DNA from: Phycicoccus sp. M110.8
GTDB taxonomy: Bacteria > Actinomycetota > Actinomycetes > Actinomycetales > Dermatophilaceae
NCBI RefSeq assembly: GCF_032464895.1
Contig: NZ_JAWDIC010000004.1
Location: 186,001-250,000, forward strand
DNA: 64,000 nucleotides
Direction: 5' to 3'
The notes under the pieces were generated by a model. It saw only the letters and a list, made by a program, of their open reading frames with translations. It was not told the origin of the DNA and ran no database searches. Position 1 is the first letter of the stretch; each line of letters begins with the position of its first letter. Positions 9,823 through 17,694 of this stretch are shown in pieces. Both the position numbers and the translations under genes were made by a program.

Positions 9823-11006
9823 CGCAGCCCGGCGCCGGCGAGCAGCAGCGGTCGGCGGCACGCAGGGCCGGCGCGGCGGCCGCCGTCGCCGGTGGCGCCG
9901 TGGTCGCCACCGGGCTGGCCGGCTCGCTGGGGGCCGCGGCCTACGTCGCCCGCCGTGCCCTCACCCCGGACCGGCGCCGTCCCGACGACACCCACCTGCT
10001 CACGGTCGACGACGGCACCGTCGTGCTGGGCGTGACGCCGGAGACGGTCGTCCCGGGCCGGTACGGCCTCTGGCTCGACAACGAGAGCGGGCACGTCCGG
10101 CTCGGGGACGTCGTCGACCTCGACGAGCGGGCGGGACGCGTGCGCCGGCGGGTGCTCGGCACGGACTTCGGGCACCTGGCGCCCGGCTACGGCCGGTGGA
10201 ACCAGTACTACTTCTCCGGGCCGCCGGACCGGTCCCTCGGCCTGCGCACGGAGTACGTCGACGTCGACACCGAGCTGGGCACCATGCCGGCCTGGGTCGT
10301 GCCGGCGGCAGCACACAGCGACCGCTGGGCCGTGCTGGTCCACGGACGCGGAGCCCGCCGCCACGAGGGCCTGCGCGCCGTCCGTCCCTTGCACGACAAC
10401 GGGATCAACGTCATCGTCCCGAGCTACCGCAACGACTTGGGCGCCCGCCGCGGTCCGGACGGCCGCTACAACCTGGGCCTGTCCGAGTGGCGTGACATCG
10501 AGGACGCCGGCCTGTATGCCGTCCGGCGGGGAGCGCGCGAGCTCACCCTGGTCGGGTGGTCCATGGGTGGGGCGATCGTGCTGCAGACCCTGGCCCGGTC
10601 CACGCTCGCGGACCAGGTTGCGCGGGTGGTGCTCGACGCCCCGGTCATCGACTGGGCCGACGTGCTCGCCCACCACGCCGAGCTCAACGGGGTGCCGCAC
10701 GCCATCGGCGAGCTGAGCCGGGCGCTCATGGGAAGGCGTGCCGCCCGTCGCCTCGTCGGGGTGCACGACCCGCTCGACGTCGCCCAGACCGACTGGGTCG
10801 CGCGTGCCTCCGAGCTGCGCCACCCCGTGCTGCTCATCCACTCCGTCGACGACGAGTTCGTGCCCGTCGGGCCGTCGATCGAGCTCGCCCGCGCCCGTCC
10901 CGACCTGGTCACGATGGAGCACTGGGACACCGCCCGGCACACGAAGGAGTGGAACACCGACCCGCAGCGGTGGGAGCGCTCGGTCGCGGAGTTCACGACG
11001 CGCTAG
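9819..11006 (+). CDS. Alpha/beta hydrolase with N-terminal membrane anchor
   Basis: 395 aa. One hydrophobic segment (~14-45) probably anchors the protein. A catalytic domain (~165-395) follows, with nucleophile S248 in GWSMGG, acid in HSVDDEFVP and histidine in DTARHTKEW. The substrate is unknown. It is translationally coupled to ligD (ATGA overlap), but the family is generic and no role in repair can be claimed. Its last four bases overlap the convergent reductase gene. Confidence 0.82.
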   Translation: MTQPGAGEQQRSAARRAGAAAAVAGGAVVATGLAGSLGAAAYVARRALTPDRRRPDDTHLLTVDDGTVVLGVTPETVVPGRYGLWLDNESGHVRLGDVVDLDERAGRVRRRVLGTDFGHLAPGYGRWNQYYFSGPPDRSLGLRTEYVDVDTELGTMPAWVVPAAAHSDRWAVLVHGRGARRHEGLRAVRPLHDNGINVIVPSYRNDLGARRGPDGRYNLGLSEWRDIEDAGLYAVRRGARELTLVGWSMGGAIVLQTLARSTLADQVARVVLDAPVIDWADVLAHHAELNGVPHAIGELSRALMGRRAARRLVGVHDPLDVAQTDWVARASELRHPVLLIHSVDDEFVPVGPSIELARARPDLVTMEHWDTARHTKEWNTDPQRWERSVAEFTTR

Positions 11007-11749
11007 GCACGGTCCCCGGGCGCACCGGGCACGACCTCCCAGCGGCCGATCAGCGTGCCGTCCTCCTCGACGAGGGTCATCGGGCGGAGCGAGACGTCGA
11101 GGTCGCCCGCCTTGACGATGCGGTCGTGGTCGCCGCCGACAATGGTGGGCGCCCACGTCAGGTCGACCTCGTCGACGACACCGGCCGCGAGCATCGAGCC
11201 GAACAGGCCCGGGCCGCCCTCGCTGAGCATCTGGCGAAGTCCCCTGTCCGCCAACGCCTTCCGCGCTTGGACGAGGTCGACCTCGTCGTCGCCGGCGAGG
11301 ACGACGTTCTCCTCCCCGAGCACCCGGCGCGCGTCGTCGAGCGCCTTCGCGTCGGCGCCGCTGCGGGTGACGAGGATGGCCGAGCCCCGTGGCGAGGTCA
11401 TGGCCGCGACCGTCTCGGGGAGCACGCCGCGGTTGCTCACGACCGCGAGGACCGGCGCCCCGGGGTCCTCGTCGCGCAGGGCGGGGTAGCCCTCGGCCCG
11501 GACCGTGCCTGCCCCCACGACGACCACGTCGGCCAGCCGCCGCAGGAGTGCGAAGACGCGGTGGTCTGCGGGGGTGTTGATGCTGCCCGAGCGGCCGTCG
11601 GCGCCGGTGACGGCCCCGTCGAGGCTCGACACGAAGTTCACGCGCAGCCACGTGCGGTCGGCCGGCACGGCATACAGCTGCTCCAGGGCCTGCTCGTCGA
11701 GGTCGGTGCCTGGCGCGGGGGAGCCGCTGGGGCCGAGGAGGATGCGCAT
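11003..11749 (-). CDS. Pyrimidine reductase-like protein (RibD C-terminal domain)
   Basis: 248 aa, a stand-alone RibD C-terminal domain related to dihydrofolate reductase. VNFVSSLDGAVTG, VVVGAGTVRAEGYP and LSEGGPGLFGSML are the NADPH and substrate-loop motifs. Related enzymes reduce the riboflavin pyrimidine intermediate, but with no deaminase domain or rib neighbours the substrate is open. The ATG is six bases after CACACT on the minus strand. It is divergent from zapE. Confidence 0.82.
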   Translation of the reverse strand: MRILLGPSGSPAPGTDLDEQALEQLYAVPADRTWLRVNFVSSLDGAVTGADGRSGSINTPADHRVFALLRRLADVVVVGAGTVRAEGYPALRDEDPGAPVLAVVSNRGVLPETVAAMTSPRGSAILVTRSGADAKALDDARRVLGEENVVLAGDDEVDLVQARKALADRGLRQMLSEGGPGLFGSMLAAGVVDEVDLTWAPTIVGGDHDRIVKAGDLDVSLRPMTLVEEDGTLIGRWEVVPGAPGDRA

Positions 11750-11780
11750 GGCCGCAGTGTGCCTGATTACGCTGCCCCTC

Positions 11781-12824
11781 GTGCCTGGCTCCCTGACCGA
11801 ACGCTCACCGCAGCTGGACCGCGCCCGCCTGGTGCGCGAGCTGGTCCCGCCGCCGCGCTTCGACGCCGAGCGGTTCTCGACCTACCGCCCGGACCCGGCG
11901 CAGCCCAGCCAGGCCGAGGCCGTCCGCCGGCTCGAGGCGTATGCCGCCGGGCTGGGGGAGCGGCGCGGTGGTGGCCTGCTGGGGCGCCTGCGCCGGGGGA
12001 ACGGCGACGGGGACGGCCGGGGCATCTACCTCGACGGCGGCTTCGGGGTGGGCAAGACGCACCTGCTCGCCTCGCTGTGGCACGCGGCACCGGGGCCGAA
12101 GGCGTTCGGGACGTTCGTCGAGTACACCAACCTCGTCGGGGCGCTCGGGTTCCAGCAGACCGTCGAGGCGCTGAGCGACCACCGGCTCGTGTGCATCGAC
12201 GAGTTCGAGCTCGACGACCCGGGCGACACCGTGCTGATGGCGACCCTGCTGGCCCGGCTCGCCGAGGCCGGGGTGTCGCTGGCGGCGACGTCGAACACGC
12301 TGCCCGACGCCCTCGGCGAGGGCCGCTTCGCCGCCGAGGACTTCCTGCGCGAGATCCAGGCGCTGTCGGCCCGGTTCGACGTGCTCACCGTCAACGGCCC
12401 GGACTACCGGCACCGCGACGCCGTGGACAGCCCGCCGCCGCTGCCCGAGGACGAGGTCCGTGCGGCCACGGCCGAGGACGAGGCCCTGCTCGACCACTTC
12501 GTCGACGTGACCCGGCACCTCTCCACGGTCCACCCGAGCCGGTACCGCGCCATGCTCGAGGGCGTGTCCGCGATGGGGTGGACCCACGTGCGGCAGGTGA
12601 CCGACCAGGCCGTCGCGCTGCGGCTCGTCGTGCTCGTCGACCGGCTCTACGACGCCCGGATCCCGGTGTACGCCAGCGGCCTCCCACTGGGCGAGGTGTT
12701 CGGCGGCGACATGCTGCGCGGCGGCTACCGCAAGAAGTACTACAGGGCAATCAGCAGATTGACCGCGCTGGCGCGCCCGGACGAGCACTGGCGCGCCTCA
12801 ACAGGCCCTGTTGGTCCCGCCTAA
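11781..12824 (+). CDS. zapE: AFG1/ZapE-family ATPase with an element-supplied C-terminus
   Basis: 347-aa AAA-type ATPase associated with cell division and protein quality control. Walker A is GGFGVGKTHLL, Walker B is CIDEFELDD. The GTG at 11781 is chosen because the family match starts there. The gene is interrupted by an integrative element: up to the 13-bp core at 12729-12741 it uses host codons, then the last 27 codons come from element DNA with rare codons (AGG GCA ATC AGC AGA TTG). The peptide YRAISRLTALARP still mimics the displaced native end FRALSRLTSLARP at 20963-21025, so the protein should remain functional. Confidence 0.9.
   Translation: MPGSLTERSPQLDRARLVRELVPPPRFDAERFSTYRPDPAQPSQAEAVRRLEAYAAGLGERRGGGLLGRLRRGNGDGDGRGIYLDGGFGVGKTHLLASLWHAAPGPKAFGTFVEYTNLVGALGFQQTVEALSDHRLVCIDEFELDDPGDTVLMATLLARLAEAGVSLAATSNTLPDALGEGRFAAEDFLREIQALSARFDVLTVNGPDYRHRDAVDSPPPLPEDEVRAATAEDEALLDHFVDVTRHLSTVHPSRYRAMLEGVSAMGWTHVRQVTDQAVALRLVVLVDRLYDARIPVYASGLPLGEVFGGDMLRGGYRKKYYRAISRLTALARPDEHWRASTGPVGPA
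12729..12741 (+). other. Left attachment core
   Basis: CGCAAGAAGTACT, identical to 20963-20975. It encodes RKKY of ZapE. To the left the zapE coding sequence is of host type. To the right DNA identity with the displaced end collapses although the encoded protein stays similar. Confidence 0.8.
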
Positions 12825-12830
12825 TCTCAG

Positions 12831-12854
12831 ATGGTGAGCCCATTTGGGCTCACC
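12831..12854. repeat. Palindrome sharing a 17-bp direct repeat with the right element end
   Basis: Arms GGTGAGCCCA and TGGGCTCACC meet around a central TT seven bases after the zapE stop. It may terminate zapE transcription. The 17-mer ATGGTGAGCCCATTTGG (12831-12847) recurs in direct orientation at 20906-20922, just inside the right core, so it may instead be an integrase or excisionase arm site. Confidence 0.6.
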
Positions 12855-12876
12855 CCTTGAGGGGCTAGATGGGTGG

Positions 12877-13212
12877 TTAGAGCGCGGGCACCCAGGGCTT
12901 CCCTTGGGACACCCGCGCCGCCACCGCCTTGGCGGTCCACTGGCCGCAGCTTTTCAGGCACCTGTGGCAGGTCACATCGACCGGACCCCGCGCGGTCGCC
13001 GGAACGCTGGCCGCGATGTCGCTTCGGAGTGAACCATCTCCGCGATCATCCGATCGTTCTGCGGGTACCAGGTGGGGCCACCCGTTGAGCTGCAACAGGA
13101 AGGCGACGACCGTCCACTGACCTCGACGCCTGCAACGTGAGCATGCAATCGGGACTCCAAGCATGCCTACGACATCGGTGAAGGACGCTCGGCGGGGGAG
13201 CGGGGTGCTCAT
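12877..13212 (-). CDS. Small zinc-ribbon-like protein of the element
   Basis: 111 aa, no named family recognised. Two cysteine pairs (CSRCRRRGQW near residue 24 and CHRCLKSCGQW near 88), each followed by GQW, suggest a single zinc-binding unit with two knuckles. ATG 13212 has GGAAAG upstream and is preferred to the longer frame reaching 13377. It is divergent from the excisionase gene; the 150-bp gap between them should hold the element's early promoters. Confidence 0.5.
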   Translation of the reverse strand: MSTPLPRRASFTDVVGMLGVPIACSRCRRRGQWTVVAFLLQLNGWPHLVPAERSDDRGDGSLRSDIAASVPATARGPVDVTCHRCLKSCGQWTAKAVAARVSQGKPWVPAL

Positions 13213-13367
13213 GCCCACATCTTTCCGCAGGCATGCCCTTTTCGGTACACTTTGTCCCGTGTCGTCGTGCAGATCACGGCTGCACAAGGCTGAGCCTGAG
13301 ACCAGTGCGGTGACCGGACATACGAGCCGGATAGCGGCTGGGTACGTACCTCCCACGGAGCGTGCCC

Positions 13368-13592
13368 ATGCCTGCACTCGGTTCTGCCGCCGATCCCTCG
13401 ACCATCCTGTTCAGCTACGCCGACACGGCGAAGTTGCTCGGTGTCACCCAGAGGTGGCTCGAAGATCAGGTTCAGCGTCGTCGCGTGCCACATCACCGAC
13501 TCGGACGCCAGGTCCGGTTCTCGGCCTCGGACATCGAGGAGATCGAGAAGGACGCTCGCGTTCGGGCTCAACCGCGACCTGCGGGGGCGTGA
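13368..13592 (+). CDS. Excisionase / MerR-like helix-turn-helix protein
   Basis: 74 aa. The core YADTAKLLGVTQRWLEDQV, then RRVPHHRLGRQVRFSASDIE, is the HTH_17 excisionase-type winged helix: helix-turn-helix, short wing, then the S/T-xxDI helix. Such proteins set recombination direction for tyrosine integrases or act as element repressors. GGAG lies seven bases before ATG 13368; an in-frame GTG lies at 13362. It is the first gene of the rightward block 13.37-15.06 kb. Confidence 0.75.
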   Translation: MPALGSAADPSTILFSYADTAKLLGVTQRWLEDQVQRRRVPHHRLGRQVRFSASDIEEIEKDARVRAQPRPAGA

Positions 13593-13595
13593 ACG

Positions 13596-13853
13596 GTGGT
13601 CCCCACAGAACAAAAGGCCCCGATGGGGCCCTTCGCCGCCGACCTCGCTGCCAACGCCCTCGACTCCTCAAACTCTAGTCCGGAGCGCCCGCGGCTCCAG
13701 CCCACCGCGCCGGACTACTACGCCGAGCTCATCGAGCGGTACCGAGCGCTACTCGATATGGATCGCCGGCGGCGCGAGGCGGCACGACGGCTCAGCCCCA
13801 TGGCCGACGGTCGTCGCGACCCGCTGGCTGAGACCCCCAAGTCCTCGGCATGA
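13596..13853 (+). CDS. Hypothetical element protein
   Basis: 85 aa, not recognised. It is mostly helical and charged: APDYYAELIERYRALLDMDRRRREAARRL (~38-66) could form an amphipathic helix. It lies three bases after the excisionase gene and its stop overlaps the next start (ATGA), so it belongs to the same transcript. Its position between Xis and a replication-like protein is typical of accessory satellite genes. Confidence 0.5.
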   Translation: MVPTEQKAPMGPFAADLAANALDSSNSSPERPRLQPTAPDYYAELIERYRALLDMDRRRREAARRLSPMADGRRDPLAETPKSSA

Positions 13854-14668
13854 GCGCCATGACGGTGGACGGCCCGCGCCCGGCCGTGGAGTGGGTGACG
13901 TCGATGCCCTACCGCCTGACCGACGCGGAGTTCAGGGTGCTGATGCTGCTGGCCCTCGACTCGTACGACGGGGTCACCGCCGCCCCGGGCTACGACAACC
14001 TCGCGAGGTGGAGCGGCCTGCTGCGGTCTTCCGTGGGCGCTGCCCTGGCCCGTCTGTGCGAGCCCGCGGAACACCGACCGGCGCTGGTGCGCCGAGTGGG
14101 CAAGCGGCAGCGGCATACGGTGTTCGCCTTTTCTCGTCCAGCGCTGCCGGACATCTCGACTGGTCCGGCCACGCCGGAGGAGTGGGTGAACGTCTCGTCC
14201 GGTCGGGCCGGACAGGTGGTCTCGTCCGGCCGAGCCGGACGAGACGGTGGCGACACGCCCGTGGACCCGTCCGGCCAGACCAGACGCACCCTTCCTAGTA
14301 CTACCCGCGTGCCCACCTCCACGGCGCAGGTCACCCGGACCTTGCAGGAGTCCCAGCGCGTGCCTCAGTCCGATGGCGGTGAGGTGCAAGGCGGCCACGA
14401 CGAAAGTGGTGTGCCGTCCGCCGGCACCTCGCCCGATGCGGTCGGCCGGTTTATGAGCATCTACAGCCCGCCCGGCGAGCGCTACGGCTTCGTGCGGCTC
14501 ACTTCGGACGATGGTCGCCAGTGGTTCCGCGACCGGGGCATCCACAGCATGTACAGCCGTCTCCACCGCGCCCACGAGGTGCGCCGAGAGCACCTCGCCG
14601 ACATTGCCACCATCGCGGAGCTCGAGGGCTGGCACATCCGTGAGTACACCAAGAAGCCCACGAAGTAG
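13850..14668 (+). CDS. Winged-helix protein, possible replication initiator
   Basis: 272 aa. Residues ~18-95 (MPYRLTDAEFRVLMLLAL, then NLARWSGLLRSSVGAALARL and LVRRVGK) form a winged helix like those of phage and plasmid replication proteins. A disordered linker follows (~105-200) with two imperfect copies of VSSGRAG encoded by a ~27-bp tandem repeat near 14193. A charged helical end occupies ~215-272. A replication role is inferred from the fold and position; no helicase or primase motif is visible, so it could equally be a transcription factor. Confidence 0.5.
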   Translation: MSAMTVDGPRPAVEWVTSMPYRLTDAEFRVLMLLALDSYDGVTAAPGYDNLARWSGLLRSSVGAALARLCEPAEHRPALVRRVGKRQRHTVFAFSRPALPDISTGPATPEEWVNVSSGRAGQVVSSGRAGRDGGDTPVDPSGQTRRTLPSTTRVPTSTAQVTRTLQESQRVPQSDGGEVQGGHDESGVPSAGTSPDAVGRFMSIYSPPGERYGFVRLTSDDGRQWFRDRGIHSMYSRLHRAHEVRREHLADIATIAELEGWHIREYTKKPTK

Positions 14669-14677
14669 GAGAACAAG

Positions 14678-14860
14678 ATGACCCGCCCCGAACGTGTCCA
14701 GGATCTTCGCCACCGCTTGGGCGACCACAGCCTACCCACCGCCCTGGAGCGCATCGTGGACAACGGCGACGGCACCGTGACCGTCGTGGAGATGACGGAC
14801 GACGGTGTCACCCAACACCGGACGCTGTGGCCGACGCTGAACGAGGAGGTGGAGGGGTGA
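14678..14860 (+). CDS. Hypothetical small element protein
   Basis: 60 aa, acidic, not recognised. The middle (VDNGDGTVTVVEMTDDGVTQ) suggests a small beta sheet. AGGAG lies seven bases before the ATG, 9 bp after the preceding gene. Its stop overlaps the next gene's GTG (GTGA), indicating coupled translation. Confidence 0.45.
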   Translation: MTRPERVQDLRHRLGDHSLPTALERIVDNGDGTVTVVEMTDDGVTQHRTLWPTLNEEVEG

Positions 14861-15060
14861 GCGCCCGGGACGAGCGATACCGCCAGCAGCGGGACAGGTA
14901 CCGGTTCGCACTGGTCGAGGTGGCCGCCGTCGCGATCATCGGCGGCATGACGGTCACCATGGAGTTCCTGCCCGTCGAGCCGAGACTCCTCGACGATGTG
15001 CACCGGCGCGTACGGGAACTGCGCGCCGAGGTGGATCGACTGGCTTACCAGCAGGCATGA
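14857..15060 (+). CDS. Hypothetical small element protein
   Basis: 67 aa. A basic amphipathic N-terminus (ARDERYRQQRDRYRF) leads into a hydrophobic stretch (VEVAAVAIIGGMTVTMEFL, ~21-39) that could be a membrane helix. A coiled-coil-like C-terminus ends in RRVRELRAEVDRLAYQQ. GTG 14857 overlaps the previous stop. Function unknown. It is the last gene before the capsid promoter region. Confidence 0.45.
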   Translation: MSARDERYRQQRDRYRFALVEVAAVAIIGGMTVTMEFLPVEPRLLDDVHRRVRELRAEVDRLAYQQA

Positions 15061-15121
15061 TGGACCCAGGGGAGTGCTGACCGCAGCCATCCGGCCGGAG
15101 CCGTGAGCCGTCGAGCCGCGC

Positions 15122-15145
15122 GCATGGCGAATGTCATTCGCATGC
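15122..15145. promoter_or_regulatory. Dyad immediately upstream of the capsid gene
   Basis: GCGAATG (15127-15133) and CATTCGC (15135-15141) are perfect inverted arms around one T, extended by GCAT and ATGC outside with one unpaired G. It sits 18 bp before the capsid ATG, next to the ribosome site AGGAG. A dyad with a 1-bp centre reads as a protein operator rather than a hairpin. Confidence 0.55.
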
Positions 15146-15158
15146 ACAGGAGTTCGAC

Positions 15159-15971
15159 ATGGCCACCACCATCACGCGCACGGAGTTCAACGGCAACGTC
15201 TTCCCCCCCGAGGTCGCCGACTTCATCGCCGACTCGATCATCGGCGGCGCGCCCTTCACCGCAACCCTCACCCGGCGCCCCTCCCGAGGCAACCTCGTCA
15301 TCCCGGTCGTCAGCGCAGTCACGGGACAGGGGTGGGTCGCCGAGGGCGCAGACCTCCCGGACGTCGACCTCACCACTGGCTCCGAGGTCGTCGCCGTCAA
15401 GAAGCTCGGCGGCATCGTCCTCATCACCCGCGAAGCGTTCGAGGATGCCACCTGGCCGATCGCCGACGAGGTCTCCCGCGTCGTCCAGGACGCGTTCTCC
15501 CACGACCTCGACCTCGGTCTGCTCGGCGGCACCGGAGCCGGGGCCAACCCCCTTGGCGTCACCGGCCGCGCCGAGGAGATCACCGGGGCCACACTGACCG
15601 CTGCGGTCGCCGCTGCGGTCTCCGACATCGGTGAAGCAGGCGGTCGGGCCACCCACGTCGCCCTGTCGCCCACCGCTGCGGCCACCGAGGCGGCACGCGA
15701 AGGCTCAGACGGTCACCCGGTCTACCCGTCAGGCATGGGTTCACTCCAGGGCCTGACCGTCGTGCCGGTTCCCGGGCTCACGAGCCCACTGGTCTACGAC
15801 GCAGGCCGCATCTACGCCGTCGCCGCCCGAGACTTCCGTGTCGAGCGCTCCGTCGACTACGCGCCCGCCTTCAAGGGCGACAAGGTCGCCCTCAAGATCA
15901 CCGGACGCTTCGGGGCCGGGCTGCCCGTCCCGGTGAAGTCGATCCGGCGGCTCACGGTCGGTGCAGCCTGA
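15159..15971 (+). CDS. HK97-fold phage major capsid protein
   Basis: 270 aa, short for the family because no N-terminal scaffold or protease-cleaved delta domain is evident. Typical features in order: E-loop/P-domain region with GQGWVAEGADLPDVDLT; KKLGGIVLITREAFEDATW; spine helix with DEVSRVVQDAFSHDLDLGLLGG; and a C-terminal A-domain with RDFRVERSVDYAPAFKGDKVALK. It has its own ribosome site and an upstream dyad. No portal, terminase, protease or tail gene accompanies it. It may form satellite capsids filled by a helper phage, or interfere with helper assembly (inference). Confidence 0.8.
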   Translation: MATTITRTEFNGNVFPPEVADFIADSIIGGAPFTATLTRRPSRGNLVIPVVSAVTGQGWVAEGADLPDVDLTTGSEVVAVKKLGGIVLITREAFEDATWPIADEVSRVVQDAFSHDLDLGLLGGTGAGANPLGVTGRAEEITGATLTAAVAAAVSDIGEAGGRATHVALSPTAAATEAAREGSDGHPVYPSGMGSLQGLTVVPVPGLTSPLVYDAGRIYAVAARDFRVERSVDYAPAFKGDKVALKITGRFGAGLPVPVKSIRRLTVGAA

Positions 15972-16064
15972 TGGTGTGCGGACGGGGGCGCGAACCTTGC
16001 GCCCCCACCGTCCGCGTCCGCCGTGCACGGCAGATAGCTGACAAACTCCTGTCATGATCCGTGG

Positions 16065-16976
16065 GTGACACCCGAGAGCACATGGACCGACCCGAGTTCT
16101 GCGTGGTGGGCAAAGCACGCTCACGCCCGTGAGCATTGGGAGCGGCTGGATCAAGCCGAGCGCGAGTACATGGAGCGAAAGCCCTTCAACATCAAGGAGA
16201 GGAACGAGACTGGGCCACCGATCGTGGTCGAGTTCGAGTTCCACGAAGTTGAGCCGCCCCCAGTGGCGATCAGTCTTGTTCTGGGCGACATCGTTCACAA
16301 CCTGCGCAGCGCGCTAGACAGCCTGCTGTTGTCCATAGTTTCGTATGACCTGGGCCGGCAGCTGACGGAGGACGAGGAGCGTCAATGCCAGTGGCCGATA
16401 TGCGCGACCCCTGCAGAGTTCGAACGGTTCTTCGAGGGTAAGGCACGACGGCAGATCTTCTCGACTCGGATGCAGGGATGCCTCCGATACGTGCAACCCT
16501 TCTATTGGCTGGAGCAGGCGCAGAAAGTAGGGTCAGCGACCTCTTCCGACCTCTCCTGGGAGTCGGAGGCTGCCACCGACTCTCTTTATGTGCTGCAGCG
16601 ACTCTCGAACCTGGACAAGCATCGGCGACTGACCGTCACGGCCGTCTGGCCATCGTTGCTTTACTGGATCAACGAGGCGGGCTCGGAGCCGCGGGTGGAC
16701 TGGCGCTACCTCAAGCCCCCGCCTTGGAGCGACGGAGATGTCATCGGTCGGATGACGATCGAGTCAGGTCCGTCACCCCGCGTCGTGCAGGAGCTTGTCC
16801 TAGTGGCCCTCGAGTCACCCGCGCACGACCATCAGCGAGAGGCGCACCACTCGCTGACGAAAGAGGTCGACCGACTCATCGACAGCGTCGCCATGCGGAT
16901 GAGCATGCTTATCAGCGACTACACGTGCCGCACCCAAGGGTCGGACGTCGAGGAACCCCATGCCACCAGTGGTTGA
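16065..16976 (+). CDS. Hypothetical protein with HNLRSALD and LSNLDKHR motifs
   Basis: 303 aa, function unknown. IVHNLRSALDSLLLSIV (~82-98) and LQRLSNLDKHRRLTV (~183-197) recall a broad uncharacterised helical family often found on actinobacterial mobile DNA. The first motif resembles a HEPN-like helix, but no confident RxxxxH catalytic site is assigned. The GTG is six bases after CATGAT, so it appears to be leaderless and to have its own promoter. It opens the cargo block to the right of the capsid gene. Confidence 0.55.
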   Translation: MTPESTWTDPSSAWWAKHAHAREHWERLDQAEREYMERKPFNIKERNETGPPIVVEFEFHEVEPPPVAISLVLGDIVHNLRSALDSLLLSIVSYDLGRQLTEDEERQCQWPICATPAEFERFFEGKARRQIFSTRMQGCLRYVQPFYWLEQAQKVGSATSSDLSWESEAATDSLYVLQRLSNLDKHRRLTVTAVWPSLLYWINEAGSEPRVDWRYLKPPPWSDGDVIGRMTIESGPSPRVVQELVLVALESPAHDHQREAHHSLTKEVDRLIDSVAMRMSMLISDYTCRTQGSDVEEPHATSG

Positions 16977-17052
16977 CGGCGAGGTGGGCAAACAGATTCG
17001 GACGCCCCAAGGACCTGGCGTAGCCGCCATGGCAAGGGCTGATCTCAGATGG

Positions 17053-17070
17053 GGCTGCTACGCGGCAGCC
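17053..17070. terminator. Hairpin between convergent cargo genes
   Basis: GGCTGC and GCAGCC arms with a six-base loop, 12 bp from the end of the leftward gene at 17082. No U-tract, as usual for actinobacterial terminators. Confidence 0.45.
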
Positions 17071-17081
17071 GGGCTGTCTGA

Positions 17082-17525
17082 CTAGTCGGGTACTCCGAGG
17101 TCGCGTCTCGCCTGTCTGATGAATCGATCCAGCGACTCCTGCACCCGGCGCGTAGGCATCTCGGCACTCGTCCCGCTATAGGACATGAGGTTTTCGAACA
17201 TCTCCTCGGCTATGGCGTCTGCCTCCACGGAACCAAAAACCTTGACTCTTGAGAGCCTGTTGTAGAGCGAGGAGAAAAACTCGAAGTCTGGCTCGTCGCC
17301 TGCCACATTCATGGCCACGACCGTGTCGTAGTCCCGATGGAATGCAGAGGAGAACTCCGCGTACGCATCGCGTCGTTGCTGCCTCGCCCAGACGGCTTGC
17401 TCGTGTTCACGGTCTCGGCGCTCCCGGGCTACCGCCCGACGCTCGCCCCACCACTGGCCGAGGAACCCACCACCCAGAGCAAGCGCGCCGCCGAGGGCGG
17501 TGGGTGCCAACGTCGACCAGTCCAT
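17082..17525 (-). CDS. Hypothetical single-pass membrane protein
   Basis: 147 aa from ATG 17525; an upstream in-frame ATG at 17534 adds three residues. One N-terminal membrane helix (TALGGALALGGGFLGQWWG) is followed by a strongly charged, probably coiled-coil stretch (ERRAVARERRDREHEQAVWARQQRRDAYAEF). The rest is helical and cytoplasmic. No family recognised. It is the only leftward cargo gene between the capsid gene and the TIR module, suggesting a separately acquired gene. Confidence 0.5.
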   Translation of the reverse strand: MDWSTLAPTALGGALALGGGFLGQWWGERRAVARERRDREHEQAVWARQQRRDAYAEFSSAFHRDYDTVVAMNVAGDEPDFEFFSSLYNRLSRVKVFGSVEADAIAEEMFENLMSYSGTSAEMPTRRVQESLDRFIRQARRDLGVPD

Positions 17526-17694
17526 GGCGATCATGGTGCCGTGCTGTGCTTCCTGTGCGGGCTCGCAACGCCGGACCCCTAGGGCCTTCCTGCGGCAGCG
17601 GCGAGCAGGGTGGCAGCATCGTGTACAACAACGAGCGAGGGGCTCTGTTGGGCTAGCATCCAGCTTCCAGACGTAGGTTCCGTTAGGGGGGGCT

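Noticed and set aside
15159-15971. Encapsulin nanocompartment gene
   Set aside because: Length fits, but the sequence reads like phage capsids (GQGWVAEGADL, KKLGGIVLITREAFED) and no cargo enzyme with a targeting peptide is adjacent.
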